From: Thuidium tamariscinum
Lineage: Eukaryota; Streptophyta; Bryopsida; Hypnales; Thuidiaceae
DNA: 64,000 nucleotides
Direction: 5' to 3'
Assembly: GCA_947034885.2 (NCBI GenBank)
Contig: OX344749.2
Coordinates: forward strand, 29,093,501-29,157,500
Each line of letters opens with the position of its first letter. Positions within the stretch are counted from its first letter, which is position 1. Made by a program: the position numbers and the translations under genes. Below are positions 36,552 to 48,777 of the stretch, piece by piece. The notes under the pieces were generated by a model, which was not told where the DNA came from, did not search any database, and saw only the letters and a list, made by a program, of their open reading frames with translations.

Positions 36552-37777
36552 CCCCCAATACATCAATGCTTTATTGGAATATCACCTTTTTGGCATTTCC
36601 TAAATTTTTCCTATTGCCAAAAATTGTCACATATTTGCAACAATTGGTGCAAAATAGACCATCTATAAAATTAATTATCACCACTAAAATTCATCCAAAA
36701 AAATGTAACCCTCTCTATGTTGGCAATAGAGGGCATCTAACTTATAGCCAGTCTAGCTTTGTTCTAAAATAATAATAAAAGACTTGTCTAGTATTATTGA
36801 AGATTTTTGGTGGAGCTAATGAATTGATCACTGTACTTCAATGGTAGATGACACCAAATACTTTCTAAACATATAAATATGAATATTCTATTTCTAATGA
36901 TCGGTCCCCCTTTAACCCTTAAATTTTCATCAACCACAATATGGTATATCCATTTTTAGATTGGATATTTCTAAATTTAGGAATTTGAAAAGTCACTTAT
37001 TCTTGGATTTATCTTCAAGAAAATGATCTTGACTATGAAGTGTTATATTTAGATTTAAAAGAAGATTCACTATTTGATTTATAAATATTTCCCAAAACTA
37101 GACGGTTTAAAAGTCAAAAGTCATGAAGTCATTGGATAGGAAACTCTAATCAATGAGGTAGAGGCATGTGTTTTTATAATTCTTCTTGGTTTATATCTAA
37201 CAACCACTAGTGTACACATTTTGTACTTGGATTTTAATCATTTTTCAAATTTTCTCCCTAATTTATGTCTAACCTTATATCTTCCATTATACTATGTTCA
37301 ATCTTGATTTTTGGCTCCAAAATCCAAATGTGTGACAAATCTTTCATTTATATCATTTTTTAAAAACTTTACAATGAAGTGGTCACTATTGCAAGACCAT
37401 TTGCCATCACTCATTTTGAGATCTAAAAATAGAAAATTTATTTTCATACATGTCAAATTTTGTTGCATTGAGAATGATTGTAGGATGCCAACTTTCTAAA
37501 ATGTTATGTGTCCAAAAGAGCCAATCAAAGTACAATTTTATTTATGCCAAAACATGGATTTTCTTGAAGTAACCTTCAATTTTATCTTATAATCTTGCAA
37601 TCTATGAATTGTATTGAAACCAAACCTTTTGTAGAGATGATAAAGACTCTTGGTTTTCTATAAGATCCTATGATTACTTTTGCCTAAAAAGGACTTATCA
37701 CCCTTTTAGATTCAAATGTTCATAACTTACAAAATTGGGATCTAAAACACCTTGAAAGTTGCTAAGAATTTAAAGGA
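36552..37777. other. AT-rich intergenic DNA
   Basis: No gene is recognised. TTAA followed by CCCTTAAATTTTC (36912 onward) may be the left end of another TTAA-flanked MITE, but no matching right end was found. Confidence 0.4.
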
Positions 37778-38125
37778 TTAACCTATAAATGTCCAAAGTA
37801 CCAAAATTTGGTGTTTGCAAAATTTTGAAGTTCAATAGAACCTAACCAAGTTACTATTTCTAATAGTTTATATTCTTATATTGTTTTTTGAAGTATAGTT
37901 TAAGCATCAAAAATTTGATCTTACAAATGATTGATTATGATATTTCTATTTAAGATTATGTACAAAGGTGTCCATTGCAATCTTGACTTTTCATAGTGTT
38001 GAGGGCTCTTGGAAATGAGCATCAAATACATTAGATCTTGGAGAAAAAAACACAATTGAAATTCATTTAAAAAAATTGTAGAGTTGACATTTTAAGAAGC
38101 TATAAACTCATTGGAGTTATGCATG

Positions 38126-40763
38126 TGTGAGCCCCCAATTCGTCATTGGGGACTCACGGGTTCTTTTTTTAGATTCCTACACAACCCAAGGCATAGTTAG
38201 GCTCATAAAACCTATAAAAGAGGATAAAATTGGTATTGATGCATCCTACATGCCAATACGCCATTTGGTCATTAGAAGGGGTTTATGATAGTTCATATCC
38301 AAAGAGGATCTTACTTTAGTCAAACAAACGTCAATCCAATAGTAATGTGTGGGTTTAGGGTAAGAAGCCTAAAAAGGCCCTTGCTAGGTTAGGAAGTCCC
38401 CATAGGGGAATTTAAGAGGAGATTCCCCACTCCCCATAGCATCAAAGAAAATACGAGCAGAATATTAACCTTGAATTGCAGGTATCAGGCATTTCCCTAA
38501 TTCCAGGCGCATGCAATGGGGATGTGAGTTCACATCTACTTGGAGGGATCCCATGGGAGGTCCCCTCCAAAGTTTGGGAATTTTCCAAAGCATTATGGAT
38601 ATTTTCCCAAGCGGTCAACCCCAGCAGTCTTGGAGTGGAAATTCGCAAGAATATCTCAAAGTGCGGTAAAATCCCACTAAAAATCCGTCAAGGCGTTATT
38701 ACACCAACAGAAAACTCCCCCAAGTTTCAAGACATATTGATAGGCAGAAGACCTCAAATCATTGACATCCCTCAACAAATGGCAATTTAAATGATGGTAT
38801 TGAAAGTTGACCGGCGTATCGGGAGCATACGGCATCGTACCAAGGCCTAATTTAGGTCTATTCCTACCATAATTTATCTACTTAAGATCTTGGTGAAGGA
38901 TTGGAGTCCAAAAAATTCAAACTCCAAAAGTTGGGAATTTATCCCAACTTTGACCCCAGCCTACACTAGGTTTCGTTGAGATTTAGGGCATAGATTAAGG
39001 GCGAGGGGCTCTATCCACACTACTTGTGGTCTTCCGGACCCAACGGCGCAATCCGTTTGTAAATCGGAGTCAAACTCCAAAAGTTAGACTTTTGGGGACA
39101 ACACATGGTGGAGGAAATGGGGTTTAAGGCCCCCTAATGTAAAGTTAGGGGATTTGGGCCCCAATGGCCGTGGGCAATGTGTAGGGAACGTGTGGGGAGC
39201 TTCAGGCACATGTAGGAGCAAGTACAACCTCAAAAAAATAGTGGAGGAAGTTCCAAGTACTTGGTGTAAGTAAATTTGAATTAGAAGTAGGTGGGAACAC
39301 ATGGGAACCACTCCCATATGGGAACTTGTAGATTTTGGGAAGGTAAAAGTAGGTAGATTGCAAGTTCTTGTAAGGTTTAGGTGAGATTTGAATTTTTAAT
39401 TCAAATTATGTAGATCTTAAGTGAATAGTTAGATTTGGGAATGGTAACATGTACAGCCCACCTTAATTCCCTTATCTAGTTTTTCTTAGTAGATTAAGGG
39501 GGGGGGGCTTCCTTTTGGATATAAAAGGGGTGGCATTCTCTTCTCAATTTTTTTTTTCACTCCCCACAATTTGGGGGGAGTAATATCGAGCCCGGGTTAT
39601 GCCGGATTTTCTTTGGCTTGTTATGCTAAAGGCTTTGATAGTTTTTAAAGGGTTTTTACACCCTTGACATTTGTAACTTACACCTTGGGGACTTGAGATC
39701 CCCCCAAGCTAGTGTGGCACTTATACAATTTGATCTTAAGCCACTTTGTGTGTATATTGTGGAGTCATTGAGCATTATTGTGGGAGAGACTTGGGAGGAA
39801 CTGAGGGGTTAACTAGTAAGGTGACTTAGAGCATATGTTGTTTATATACACACTCTCTTCTTCCTCTTCTCTTGTTTACGGGGTTATATTGGTCCCATGA
39901 GGGACATCAGTGCTTTGGCTCCCCTATGTATTTAGGAAAGTAAAAGTCTTAGTCACGTGTCAAAATTAGGAATCGATTAGTAGGAAGCGGTTAGCGTCCT
40001 AATTAGGATTAAGGTTCGGCAATCAGCAAGCACAAATAGAGAGACAACCACAAATAGAGTAGAATAGAAGGATAGATACACAACCATAAATAGAGTAGAA
40101 ATAGAAGGATAAGATATACAACCATAGAATAGAGTAGAGGCTGAAATACGTGAAGTAGAAGTAGGATAAAAGGAACAAATACATACCTGTAGAGTAGAAC
40201 CCAAAATATATAAAGTAGAAGTAGAAGAGCATAATACGTAGAAGTAGAATAAAAGGAACAAGTACATATCCATAGAGTAGAATCCAAAATACATAAGTAG
40301 TAGAAGTAGAAGAGCGTAATACATAGAAGTAGAATAAAATGAACAAATATGTACCCGCAGAATAGAGCCCAAAATACATAGAGTAGAAGTAGAAGGACGT
40401 AATACATAGAAGTAGAAGAAGGGGAACAAATACTCAACCGTAGAATAGTGGGGTAAATACCCAATCGTAGAGTAAAGCCCTAAAATAAATAAGTAGAAGT
40501 AGAATAAAAGGGACCAACACGTAATCGTAGAGTAGAAAAGAGTAATCACTTAAAAGAGAGCAAGGCAAGCCAAACACCTAGAGTAAGGTAGGAAGAATGT
40601 TCTAAGTAGAAAAAGACTCATGCATTAGAGTAAGTAGGATAGCAAAATATCCATTGCTTGAAAGGCACAATGGATTTGACGCTTAGACATTCATGGGAGT
40701 TAGTTTGCAAACAGAATCTAGTTGTAATCATTTAATTTCAAGGGTGGGAATCAAATGTCCACA
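38126..40763 (+). mobile_element. LTR-type element, probably a solo LTR, 2638 bp
   Basis: It starts TGTGAGCCCCC and ends TGTCCACA, with the 5-bp repeat GCATG on each side (38121-38125 and 40764-40768), the signature of LTR-retrotransposon integration. A TATA-like box (ATATAAAAGG) lies near 39519. There is no gag, protease, polymerase or integrase region, so it is a solo LTR or a non-coding derivative. It is younger than the MITE it interrupts. The family is not assigned. Fossil, unable to move by itself. Confidence 0.75.
40060..40545 (+). repeat. Purine-rich minisatellite, about 84-bp period
   Basis: Five to six imperfect units carry AGTAGAAGTAGAATAAAAGG and AGAGTAGAACCCAAAATA. The + strand is almost free of long pyrimidine runs, which makes long low-complexity open frames on the minus strand that are not genes. 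It lies inside the LTR-type element. Confidence 0.85.
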
Positions 40764-41399
40764 GCATGGTAGGCCCTTTAATCTCATATTTTTTTGGTAA
40801 TCAATTTCTTAGATTTGACATGTAAAAAAATGATTGAGAGACTTCAACTCACTTTTGCAATTTTAACACCTTCATGATCAAATAGTATAATCTTTCAATC
40901 CATAAATAATGTTGTTGTATTTTTTTTCCTAAGTGATCTCTAATGTGTCTAGTTTGAATTTGTACAATTATATTTCTTTTTAAATGATAAAACTCATCAA
41001 AATGATGTCTTTTTGTCCAATTCATAGCAAATTCCAAGAAGCTTAAAAAAGATATGAAGCACTTAGGGGTTGAATGGCTCCTTTTGCTACTATACCTACT
41101 CACTATCATTAAATTGGTCAAATTTTCATTGATTTTCTTGTTGACAATTGAATGGAGGTTCTAATATACTAAAGAACATTGCATTTGAATATTCTATGCA
41201 AAAAAATATGGTCAAAGGTTTTTGCATGGCTTTCTAGTGTATCTTTTGTTTGAGCATGAGAATTGTAAGAAGACAATGTTAATGTATGAAACGAGTCAAG
41301 AGAAGTCTCTTTAGTAAATTTATGATTGTGATTGATTTTACAAGATTCTATTATGAAATATCCTAATGAACACTTAGAACATTTATTAACTTCTTTTAA

Positions 41400-41475
41400 C
41401 CCCTAAAGCCCTGAGGTGTGTTTTTTGGCATTATAAATTTTTTGGGTAGCTCACTATGAATGGATTTTTTAGGGG
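41400..41475. mobile_element. 76-bp TTAA-family micro-element
   Basis: Starts CCCCTAAAGCCCTGAGG after TTAA (41396-41399) and ends TTTTTTAGGGG before CTAA. The body is the family A terminal block (GGTAGCTCACTATGAATGG) only, so this is an extreme internal-deletion derivative with both ends present. Confidence 0.6.
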
Positions 41476-41479
41476 CTAA

Positions 41480-42054
41480 TACATATATGATTCCAATTTG
41501 AGATTTTCTGATGTAATGAAGCACTATAGGATGTCAAAGTTTAGGGATTATCTTACTATGCTATTGTCCAAGTCTAATACCTAAAATCATCTATGCACAA
41601 ATTAATATATGTTGAATTAGACAAAAACAAATATTTGATTTTTGGAGTAAAATTGTATCTTGATAGGTCAATGAAAACATACAAAAGTACATCTTAGGTA
41701 ATAGAGAAAATCTTAATGACCATTGCTCATGCTACCACTTGGAATTAAGTCTCCAAGGAGAAGGACTTACTTAGAAATTTCTAGATGGAGTGCTAACTTC
41801 ATAAAGCAAGGAGATTCATTGTTTATACCATACATGATGCCCTTCTTAACTATTCATTGCAGAAAGACTATAAAATTTATGCCTTATTCCATATTCACTT
41901 AGTTGTTGGTTGTAAGCTGCAATTCTTTAAGTAGTTACAAAGTAGAATCTAGATAATTAGAAAAAAAGTCACTAATGGTAGAAACAAAGATTTTTTTAAA
42001 GGATTCTTATGTTTGGTTTTTAATAATTATATGACATGGATTCAGAAATGACTT
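41480..42054. other. AT-rich intergenic DNA, nothing recognised
   Basis: No gene, RNA or element ends seen. Confidence 0.45.
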
Positions 42055-42058
42055 TTAA

Positions 42059-43033
42059 CCCTTCATCGAGCCATCGCCGAAAGTCCAATGTTGCTAAAAA
42101 AACTACTTATTTTTCAAGCTGCATAAGTCTATATGTGACTAAGCTATGAAGATCTTAACTATACAATCTTGTAGCATGCATTTTTTAAATGACGTGGTTA
42201 AAATTTGAAGTCATTTGACTGCATAGATTGAGAGATTATAATGTTTTAGTGGTGAAAAAAGATGTTGAAAATTTTCTGAAAACACATTTGGAGGTCAAAT
42301 TTGATTTCTAAACCTACTCAAATGTAAAAACTTTGAACTAGAAAGTGATTCAAAATGAACATTTAAACACATTGGTGGATTTTTTTAAATTTAATTGACT
42401 CATGTGTTTGCAAAATACCTTTGAAATGTCAAAATAATAACAAAAAAGTGTGCAAAAAACACATCTACAACTGAACCTCCTTCTACTAAAATGCTTCTCA
42501 GTCACTCATAATTTTTTGGATTGATATGAAATTTCAGCCACACAAACTAGATTAGAATGCACAACTTTTTCAAAAAAAAATTAGTAGAAACTAATAGTGT
42601 ATGAGAAAGAAACAAGCCACCGAAGTTCATTGTAATCCAAAAATGTTAGGTTTTTGAACTTTGAATTGCTCCCAAGCATTTAAAACAACTTGGATTGCCT
42701 TGAAAATTTGACCACAATAATTAGACTTATATAGGAATGTAACACATTAAATTTTATTGAAAACAAATATTGTATGAAGGAGATACAAGCCTTCAAAGGT
42801 GAAGCCATCAACTACAATGGTGAACTCAAATTGAACCTGTGAACTTTGATTGGCTTCCAAATCATTTGTATATCTTTTACTGATTTGAAAATTTTATTAT
42901 ACAAACTAGAATAGTATGTAAAACTTTTCCAACAACTTTTATTGAATTTGGACATTGGATGCAAAAGTTATAGCAATTTGAATTAGATTGGCAAGCTGTG
43001 AGGACACTTTTTGTCCCCTACGGTGATAGACGG
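42059..43033. mobile_element. Probable TTAA-flanked element, 975 bp
   Basis: TTAA (42055-42058), then CCCTTCATCGAGCCATCGCC; right end CCTACGGTGATAGACGG, then TTAA (43034-43037). The ends are imperfect inverted repeats and share the TTAA target with families A and B, but the interior is different. No coding region. Confidence 0.55.
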
Positions 43034-43037
43034 TTAA

Positions 43038-43876
43038 AAAGGTAAAGTAAAACCTTTCAAAAATCAGTATGATTAGTTCTTAATATTTTGATTTTAGTGG
43101 AGAATATTTCTTGTAAAAATCACAAATATTTAATCTACAACCAATTTTAGAAAAAGCTTTTAGTATTTGATTTCAAATATTATTGAAAAATATTGTTTTG
43201 TGTACTAGTTGATTTAATCATATGTGTATGATCTATGAATCTATGAACCATATCTTACAACTATTGTATGAGAGTCATCATTAACTTTTTAAAGACTAGT
43301 AAGCCACTTCCTTAGCAAAACTTATGCTTTTTAATAGATGGTTAGAGTTCTTAATTGATAGTAAGATATAGACAAGAAGAAAAAAGTGTTGGAAATTAGA
43401 AACTGAATGGACTGAAACAAGAATCAAGACAAATTATACTAGAATGCAATTTAGGTGTTGAAAAAATTGATTGAATATTGTTTGATAATATAAAAATATT
43501 CCAACAAGTATTAGATGTTTTTTGAAGCTTCTAGAAGATTGTTTTAGGGTTCTTTCCCTTGGTATGAATCACTTCATTGTTGTTATAATATTAAATAATT
43601 GACAAATAATTTTAAAAAAGTGTAAAAAATATTTTAAAATTTAATTTAATTTAATTTTTTTTAAACTATTTAATAAAATATTTTTTAAAAACCATTTCAA
43701 AAACCATTTTAATATAATCTAATGGTTGAAAGTGATTAAATAATAATATCCAAAATGATAGTCTTTTGACCACATCCAATGCCAATGTTGCAAAGTTTCT
43801 ACTGGTCAAGAATCTTTGGTTTTCTTGGTGCCTAAAAAAACATCTAACGGAACCTTCAATTGCTACCAAATTTATA
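43038..43876. other. AT-rich intergenic DNA, nothing recognised
   Basis: Low-complexity A/T runs around 43610-43690; no gene or element ends seen. Confidence 0.45.
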
Positions 43877-43879
43877 ATA

Positions 43880-44101
43880 CACTACAAGAAAAATGGGTGT
43901 TTTAATTGAGTTTTTAAGTATAGTCCTAGGCATCACATTATAAGTAATGACCTTTAAGGCAATTTTCAACAAAAATTTACTAGATATATATGTATTTTTA
44001 GTAAACTATTGTTGAAAATTGCCTTAAAGGTCATTACTTATAATTTGATGTCTAGGACTATACTTAAAAACTCAATTAAAACACCCCTTTCTCTTGTAGT
44101 G
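43880..44101. mobile_element. CACTA-type MITE, 222 bp
   Basis: Ends CACTACAAGAAAAATGGGTG and the complement of CACTACAAGAGAAAGGGGTG, flanked by ATA on both sides (43877-43879 and 44102-44104). The arms pair almost completely (AATTGCCTTAAAGGTCATTA on both strands). Related to the 99-bp element at 30322. Confidence 0.95.
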
Positions 44102-44335
44102 ATAGAGGCCTAAACATTTACACCAATTCCATTAGTATAGTTAGATCTCTAAAGAGCATCATAGTTTGGTATTTTTATGTTTAACCTCAAATTTGAAAAC
44201 ATCTTGTCTACCTCTAAAATTGACCACTAACAATCCTTAATGAGATAAATTATTATTCTAAGTTGCATTTTGTGATACATCTTTGCAACTTTGGAAATTT
44301 GGACTAACCTTGGTTTTTTAGAGATAAGACATTTA

Positions 44336-44797
44336 CCCCTAAAAGCCCAAGGGATTTGGACAAAATACAAATGTGTTATAAAATATAAGTTCTATCAACA
44401 TTTTTGTAGTTTGCATCAAAGAGGCTAATGTAAAGCATTATATAATTTTAAAAAATTCTCCAAAAATACAATTTCTACCTTTAGCCTTTGAATTTTTTTA
44501 ATTGGTCAAAATTATAATTTCCTTTGATTTGTAAGAAAATGCATAAGGTCTAGGAGTAATGAGAACACCAACACTTTCTCTAAAGAGTAAGGTTTTCAAC
44601 ATGGACAAATTATAAACACTTTGTGCTATTTTTCTTCTAATTTTTTGTTTAATTATATCAATGCTAGTTGTGAAGAAAAATAATTGTAAGGCAACCCAGC
44701 CTTCTCAATAAAAATAAAATTGAAAATAAAATTTTGCTTAAAAATTTTCCTTGAACTCAAGCATTGATAAAAAAATGTCCGCTTGAGTATTTAGGGA
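44336..44797. mobile_element. TTAA-type MITE, 462 bp
   Basis: Left CCCCTAAAAGCCCAAGG after TTTA (44332-44335, one base from TTAA); right GCTTGAGTATTTAGGGA before TTAA (44798-44801). The ends are inverted copies with few mismatches. Non-coding interior. Confidence 0.7.
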
Positions 44798-44893
44798 TTA
44801 AAGTCTCTTTAGTTACAAAATTGGACCTAATGAATGTATCTTTAAACATTAGTAACATTAAAATGGTGTTTGTTTGAATAGTCTACACTTTAA

Positions 44894-45477
44894 TTCCTAA
44901 AGTTCTTTGATAATTTGACACCCAAAATGACTCAAAATACTGATTTTCAATGCAATAAAAACAAATATAAAAAAACATCCTTTTTAACATATCTAACCAT
45001 AGGAATTTTTATACAAATGGCAATTTTAGCACGTAGTGGTGGCCTTTAATTAGACTTGAATGGCAACTTTGGCAAATGGTATTTGTCTTCATTTACATGA
45101 TCAATGCAATTACATGTGGCCCCATCACACTTATACCACCAATCCAAGTCAATGACATATACTAACTCAATGTTGGGATTTCATTCCAAGGACACAATGT
45201 TCACAAGATTCCAAGCCCACCCACTGCCCTACAAAGTTGGCACATTTTGCCCTTGTGTGGCTCCTCTCCAAAGTTAACTTGCCCTATTGACACCATTTCA
45301 TTAATTAAAAATTGCTTGTAACTTTCGGACTAGCCATTAGATTTCAATGAAAATTATGTCAATGGAAAGCTAATACAAACTTCATTTTTCTACAAAAGTT
45401 TTAGAAAATCATGCTAGAATTTGAAATTATAGGACTCTATGTGAACTCAATTTGCCCTCAAGTAAAATAATTAGGGA
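44894..45477. mobile_element. TTAA-flanked MITE, diverged family A relative, 584 bp
   Basis: TTAA (44890-44893), then TTCCTAAAGTTCTTTGA; right end AATTAGGGA, then TTAA (45478-45481). The first 120 bp (AAAATGACTCAAAATACTGA and AACCATAGG) resemble the start of family A copies; the remainder differs. Confidence 0.65.
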
Positions 45478-45743
45478 TTAAGACCTCATGGCAAATTGGA
45501 ACATTTGTGGGCTCAAAGGATAGTTTATCTAAATTGGCATTCCACTACACAAAATATTGTATCAATTTCATCTATACAAATTGATTTAATTAAAAAATGC
45601 TATAAATCTTTACTCTTGATGAATAGTTTTACCAACTATATCATTTGGGATCTTCTTCTTCAAATTATATTACTCTGAAGTATCTATGCTCTCGATGAAA
45701 TATTCTTTTATTATTAAAAAGAATTATACCCTTGAGTAAGTAG

Positions 45744-45874
45744 CAGTGATCGCATAATAGATTTAGGATTTTTAGCCAAATGTTCATTTTTGGAAGATTT
45801 TTTAAAATTTATACAAAGGGCATGAAAAAATTAACTAGAAAATGAGCGAAATTTAGCTAGTTTTGGGATCACTG
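45744..45874. mobile_element. hAT-type MITE, 131 bp
   Basis: Ends CAGTGATCGC and GGGATCACTG are inverted. The flanks GTAAGTAG (45736-45743) and CTAAGTAG (45875-45882) match in 7 of 8 bases, as for an 8-bp hAT target duplication. No coding capacity. Confidence 0.8.
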
Positions 45875-45882
45875 CTAAGTAG

Positions 45883-46840
45883 TTAGTGTAGTGATGCTAA
45901 ATACAATTTTTAATATAGGGCTAGAAAGGCACTGTCTTCAACTCCAATACTGATTGAGTTGAAAAATCAACTTTAGTTTGAAAATTTCAATCTAAATGCA
46001 TATATGCGAAGACAAGTGTATACAATTTATGAGCCATAGTTGAGTTTGAAAAACTTACATGAGTAACAATACAAGTAGTATAATCATCCTTGAATCACCA
46101 TTTTGCTTCATGACTTCATTTGTTGTATAAGGCTTAGTTAGTTTATGAAACCTATAAGATTGAAGTCCATTGAAGAAATCACAATTGCCTTTCGGATTCA
46201 ACTTAATTAGGTTAGAGTACGGTAAATTAGCAAAATATTCTTTCCACTTGATTTGTTCATATATCTAATCATGTAACATTTTTAGTCATATGTAGTCAAT
46301 TGGAAGAATGATTTTCATTTTTGTAAACAAATTAAAGGGAAATGAGCCTACAAAACTACTTTAAAACAATTCAATCTGAATAATTTTGTCTATGTTGTGT
46401 AAATAAAGATTGTAGTATACAACAAAATAAGTGACATAAACCTATATCAAATATGAAAGCAAAATCTAAACAAAAATGCATAAAAACAACAGTCTCAAGT
46501 CTTGAGGATATTTTAGTGTTGGTTGTTTTTACACCAAAAAAGTAAAGTCTCCCTAATTTTTCCACTAGCTACCCTTTCATCCAAAAAACAAAAAATGAAT
46601 TAAAAAAAGGGTGGATAAAATCACTAAAACTATCTTTTCAGAGAGATGTGAAATCAATCAAAATTCTTCAAATGAAGTTTAATATTAATTCAAGGCAAAT
46701 TTATAGATGAAAGTATGTAAGTGATGAATGAATGAATAAACAAAAGTAGATAATTTGTCTAATTCTAGGGGGTGTAGAAGACTACCACGACAAAAAATAC
46801 CCAAAACAAATCATTGATGGAATGAATTATCAACCAATGT
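45883..46840. other. AT-rich intergenic DNA, nothing recognised
   Basis: No gene, RNA or element ends seen before the tandem duplication at 46841. Confidence 0.45.
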
Positions 46841-47183
46841 TCTAGATATTTTTTGAGTTTGACTAGTTATTTTCTTTTGGTTCCCTTGTTGAACTATTTT
46901 TTCAATTACAAGTCCTATATTTTTACTCCAAATAGAAACATATGTATTTTTACACTGTGTTTTCTTTTTCTTTTTCTTCTTCTTCTTCTTCTTTTTCTTT
47001 TTTGGGCAATGTTCTAGATATTTTTCGAGTTTGACTAGTTATTTTCTTTTAGTTCCCATGTTGAACTGTTTTTTCAATTGCAAGTCCTATATTTTTACTC
47101 CAAATAGAAACATATATATTTTTACACTGTATTTTCTTTTTCTTTCTTCTTCTTCTTCTTCTTTTTCTTTTTTGGGCAATGTT
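46841..47183. repeat. 172-bp tandem duplication with CTT microsatellites
   Basis: Two units start TCTAGATATTTTT at 46841 and 47013, are about 95 percent alike, and each ends in a TTC/CTT-rich tract followed by TTTTTTGGGCAATG. It marks the sharp boundary between AT-rich DNA and the GC-rich BRCT gene island. Confidence 0.9.
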
Positions 47184-48777
47184 TTTAGATTGCAACAGAC
47201 TTTTTTACAAGTGCACTAACTTAAAACTAGCCGCCGGCTATTCCCGAACACTACTCACAACTGCTAAAGAAAGCGACAAAGTCAGGCTCTAGCGACCGAA
47301 CTCCTACTCTACGGCTCTACGACTCTGCGACTCTCGTCTTCAACTGCTCTTCAACTGATCTGCAATCTTCCCTCAGTTAAGAAAAACCCAATTGACACCA
47401 TGAAAGGAATCTCACAACACAACCACAACACCCTGGTCTGAACCCGAATTGAAACAGTGCACAACGGCTTGTCATCAAATTGTCTCATCTCGAAGTTGCC
47501 GAACCCACAAATTTATCAGTTTCCTGCAAGCCAAGCGCCACAATTAAGCTTTGCCACCACATGAACGAGCAGAGAAAGAAAAAAAGCGCAGAACCTCATC
47601 TCTCCGAACATCCGAGGAGGCGGAAATCTATTAAAAAACGATCTCTAATTATAAAATCCTCTAAAAGCCTCATCAGTCCCCCGGTTTGTCTTTACCAGGC
47701 CTCCGCTATAAATGTCGGGAAACGTGGCTATAGTAAACAAGCATCCCGCAGGCGAGAAGAATAGTACTCCGAGTATTAAGTTAAGTGAAGTTAGTGAGGC
47801 CCGGAGCGCCGGAGATTCCTCCCTCCTCCCTCCTTGCAGCGAGTGGCGCAAGGCGCCGTCTTTCGTCGCCCGCAATTAAGCTTATTATTACGACGGAGAG
47901 GTGCTACAGGAAGCCGGGACACGCGCAGGCAGGCCAAGCCTCTCGTCATCACTCCCTTGGGAGTCCCGTTGGCGCTAGGAGACCAGTCGGGGGGTGCAGA
48001 CTAGTGTTTGCAGTTGCTTGCTCTCATTTTGCGTAGTTCTCTCGTCAGGAGTCTATGGTGGATTTTTCGGCATCCCGGTTTGGTGGGGGGTCATGATCTT
48101 GACGCAGTCTAACAGATTCTAGCAGATTCAAGCCGAGTGAGGCACATTATTGCGAGAGGATTCCAGCACTTTCGAGTAGATTCAAGCACCTTGAAGAAGA
48201 TTCCAGTGGATTGCAGCAGTTGCAAGCGGATTCGAGAGATTCAAGCGAATTCCAGTGGATTGCTTTGAATTTGCAACTCTTGTCTGCTTGCACTCATTGT
48301 CGTAGTTGACTCGTCAATCTGGGCTGGCTTCTTTGCATCCCGCTGTGGGGGGGAAGTCGTAATCATCTTGACACAGAGCAGCACATTCAAGTCGTTTCAA
48401 GCGGATTTGAGTGGATTCCAGCAGATTCCAGTTTATCGAGTGGATTCCAGTTGATTCCAGCCTATTGAAGCGTATTGAAGCGGGTCGAAATGAAGTGAAG
48501 TGTATCCCAGTGGGTTCAAGTGGATTTTGTGGTGTATGGACGTGGATCTGCGTGTCGGGAGTGGGTTTGCATCTAGCTGGATTTAGGTTGCGGCTTTGGA
48601 GATAGTGTAGTTAGATTTGGGTAGTTTGGCGGAACAATGGACTGGATTTGAGGGAGTAAGATTGAATAAGAAGTGAGTTCTGTGAGCGCGATTGTTGTGG
48701 AGATTCGGGTATGGATTGCAGTTACGCTGGGGAGATGGAGGTGTCGGAGTTTCTGGTTTTGTAGTTGTTGATTCTCC
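47184..48777. other. GC-richer 5' flank of the BRCT gene
   Basis: No convincing coding region. It probably holds the promoter and 5' leader of the BRCT gene; a divergent gene cannot be excluded. A tandem duplication of about 269 bp (roughly 48010-48278 and 48279-48540) is visible from repeated CGTAGTT...CTCGTCA, GCATCCCG and ATCTTGAC. Both units are filled with variants of GATTCCAGTGGATTCAAGC, giving a degenerate 10-bp-scale periodicity. Confidence 0.55.

Larger units (their letters stand above)
37782..41069 (+). mobile_element. TTAA-flanked MITE, family B copy 2, split by an LTR element
   Basis: Left end CCTATAAATGTCCAAAG after TTAA (37778-37781); right end CACTTAGGGG before TTGA (41070-41073). 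An LTR element (38126-40763) interrupts it. Without that element and one target repeat it is about 645 bp, nearly the same as the uninterrupted 651-bp copy at 60184-60834, and the two halves join colinearly with that copy. Confidence 0.85.

Noticed and set aside
39900-39925. Primer-binding-site-like string (GACATCAGTGCTTTGGCTC) suggesting an LTR end near 39.9 kb
   Set aside because: The exact GCATG target repeat and the TG...CA ends place the element limits at 38126 and 40763; the match to a tRNA-Met site is poor.
39977-40549. Minus-strand frame of 190 codons rich in F, Y, L and S
   Set aside because: It comes from the purine-rich 84-bp minisatellite; low complexity, and three overlapping frames look alike.
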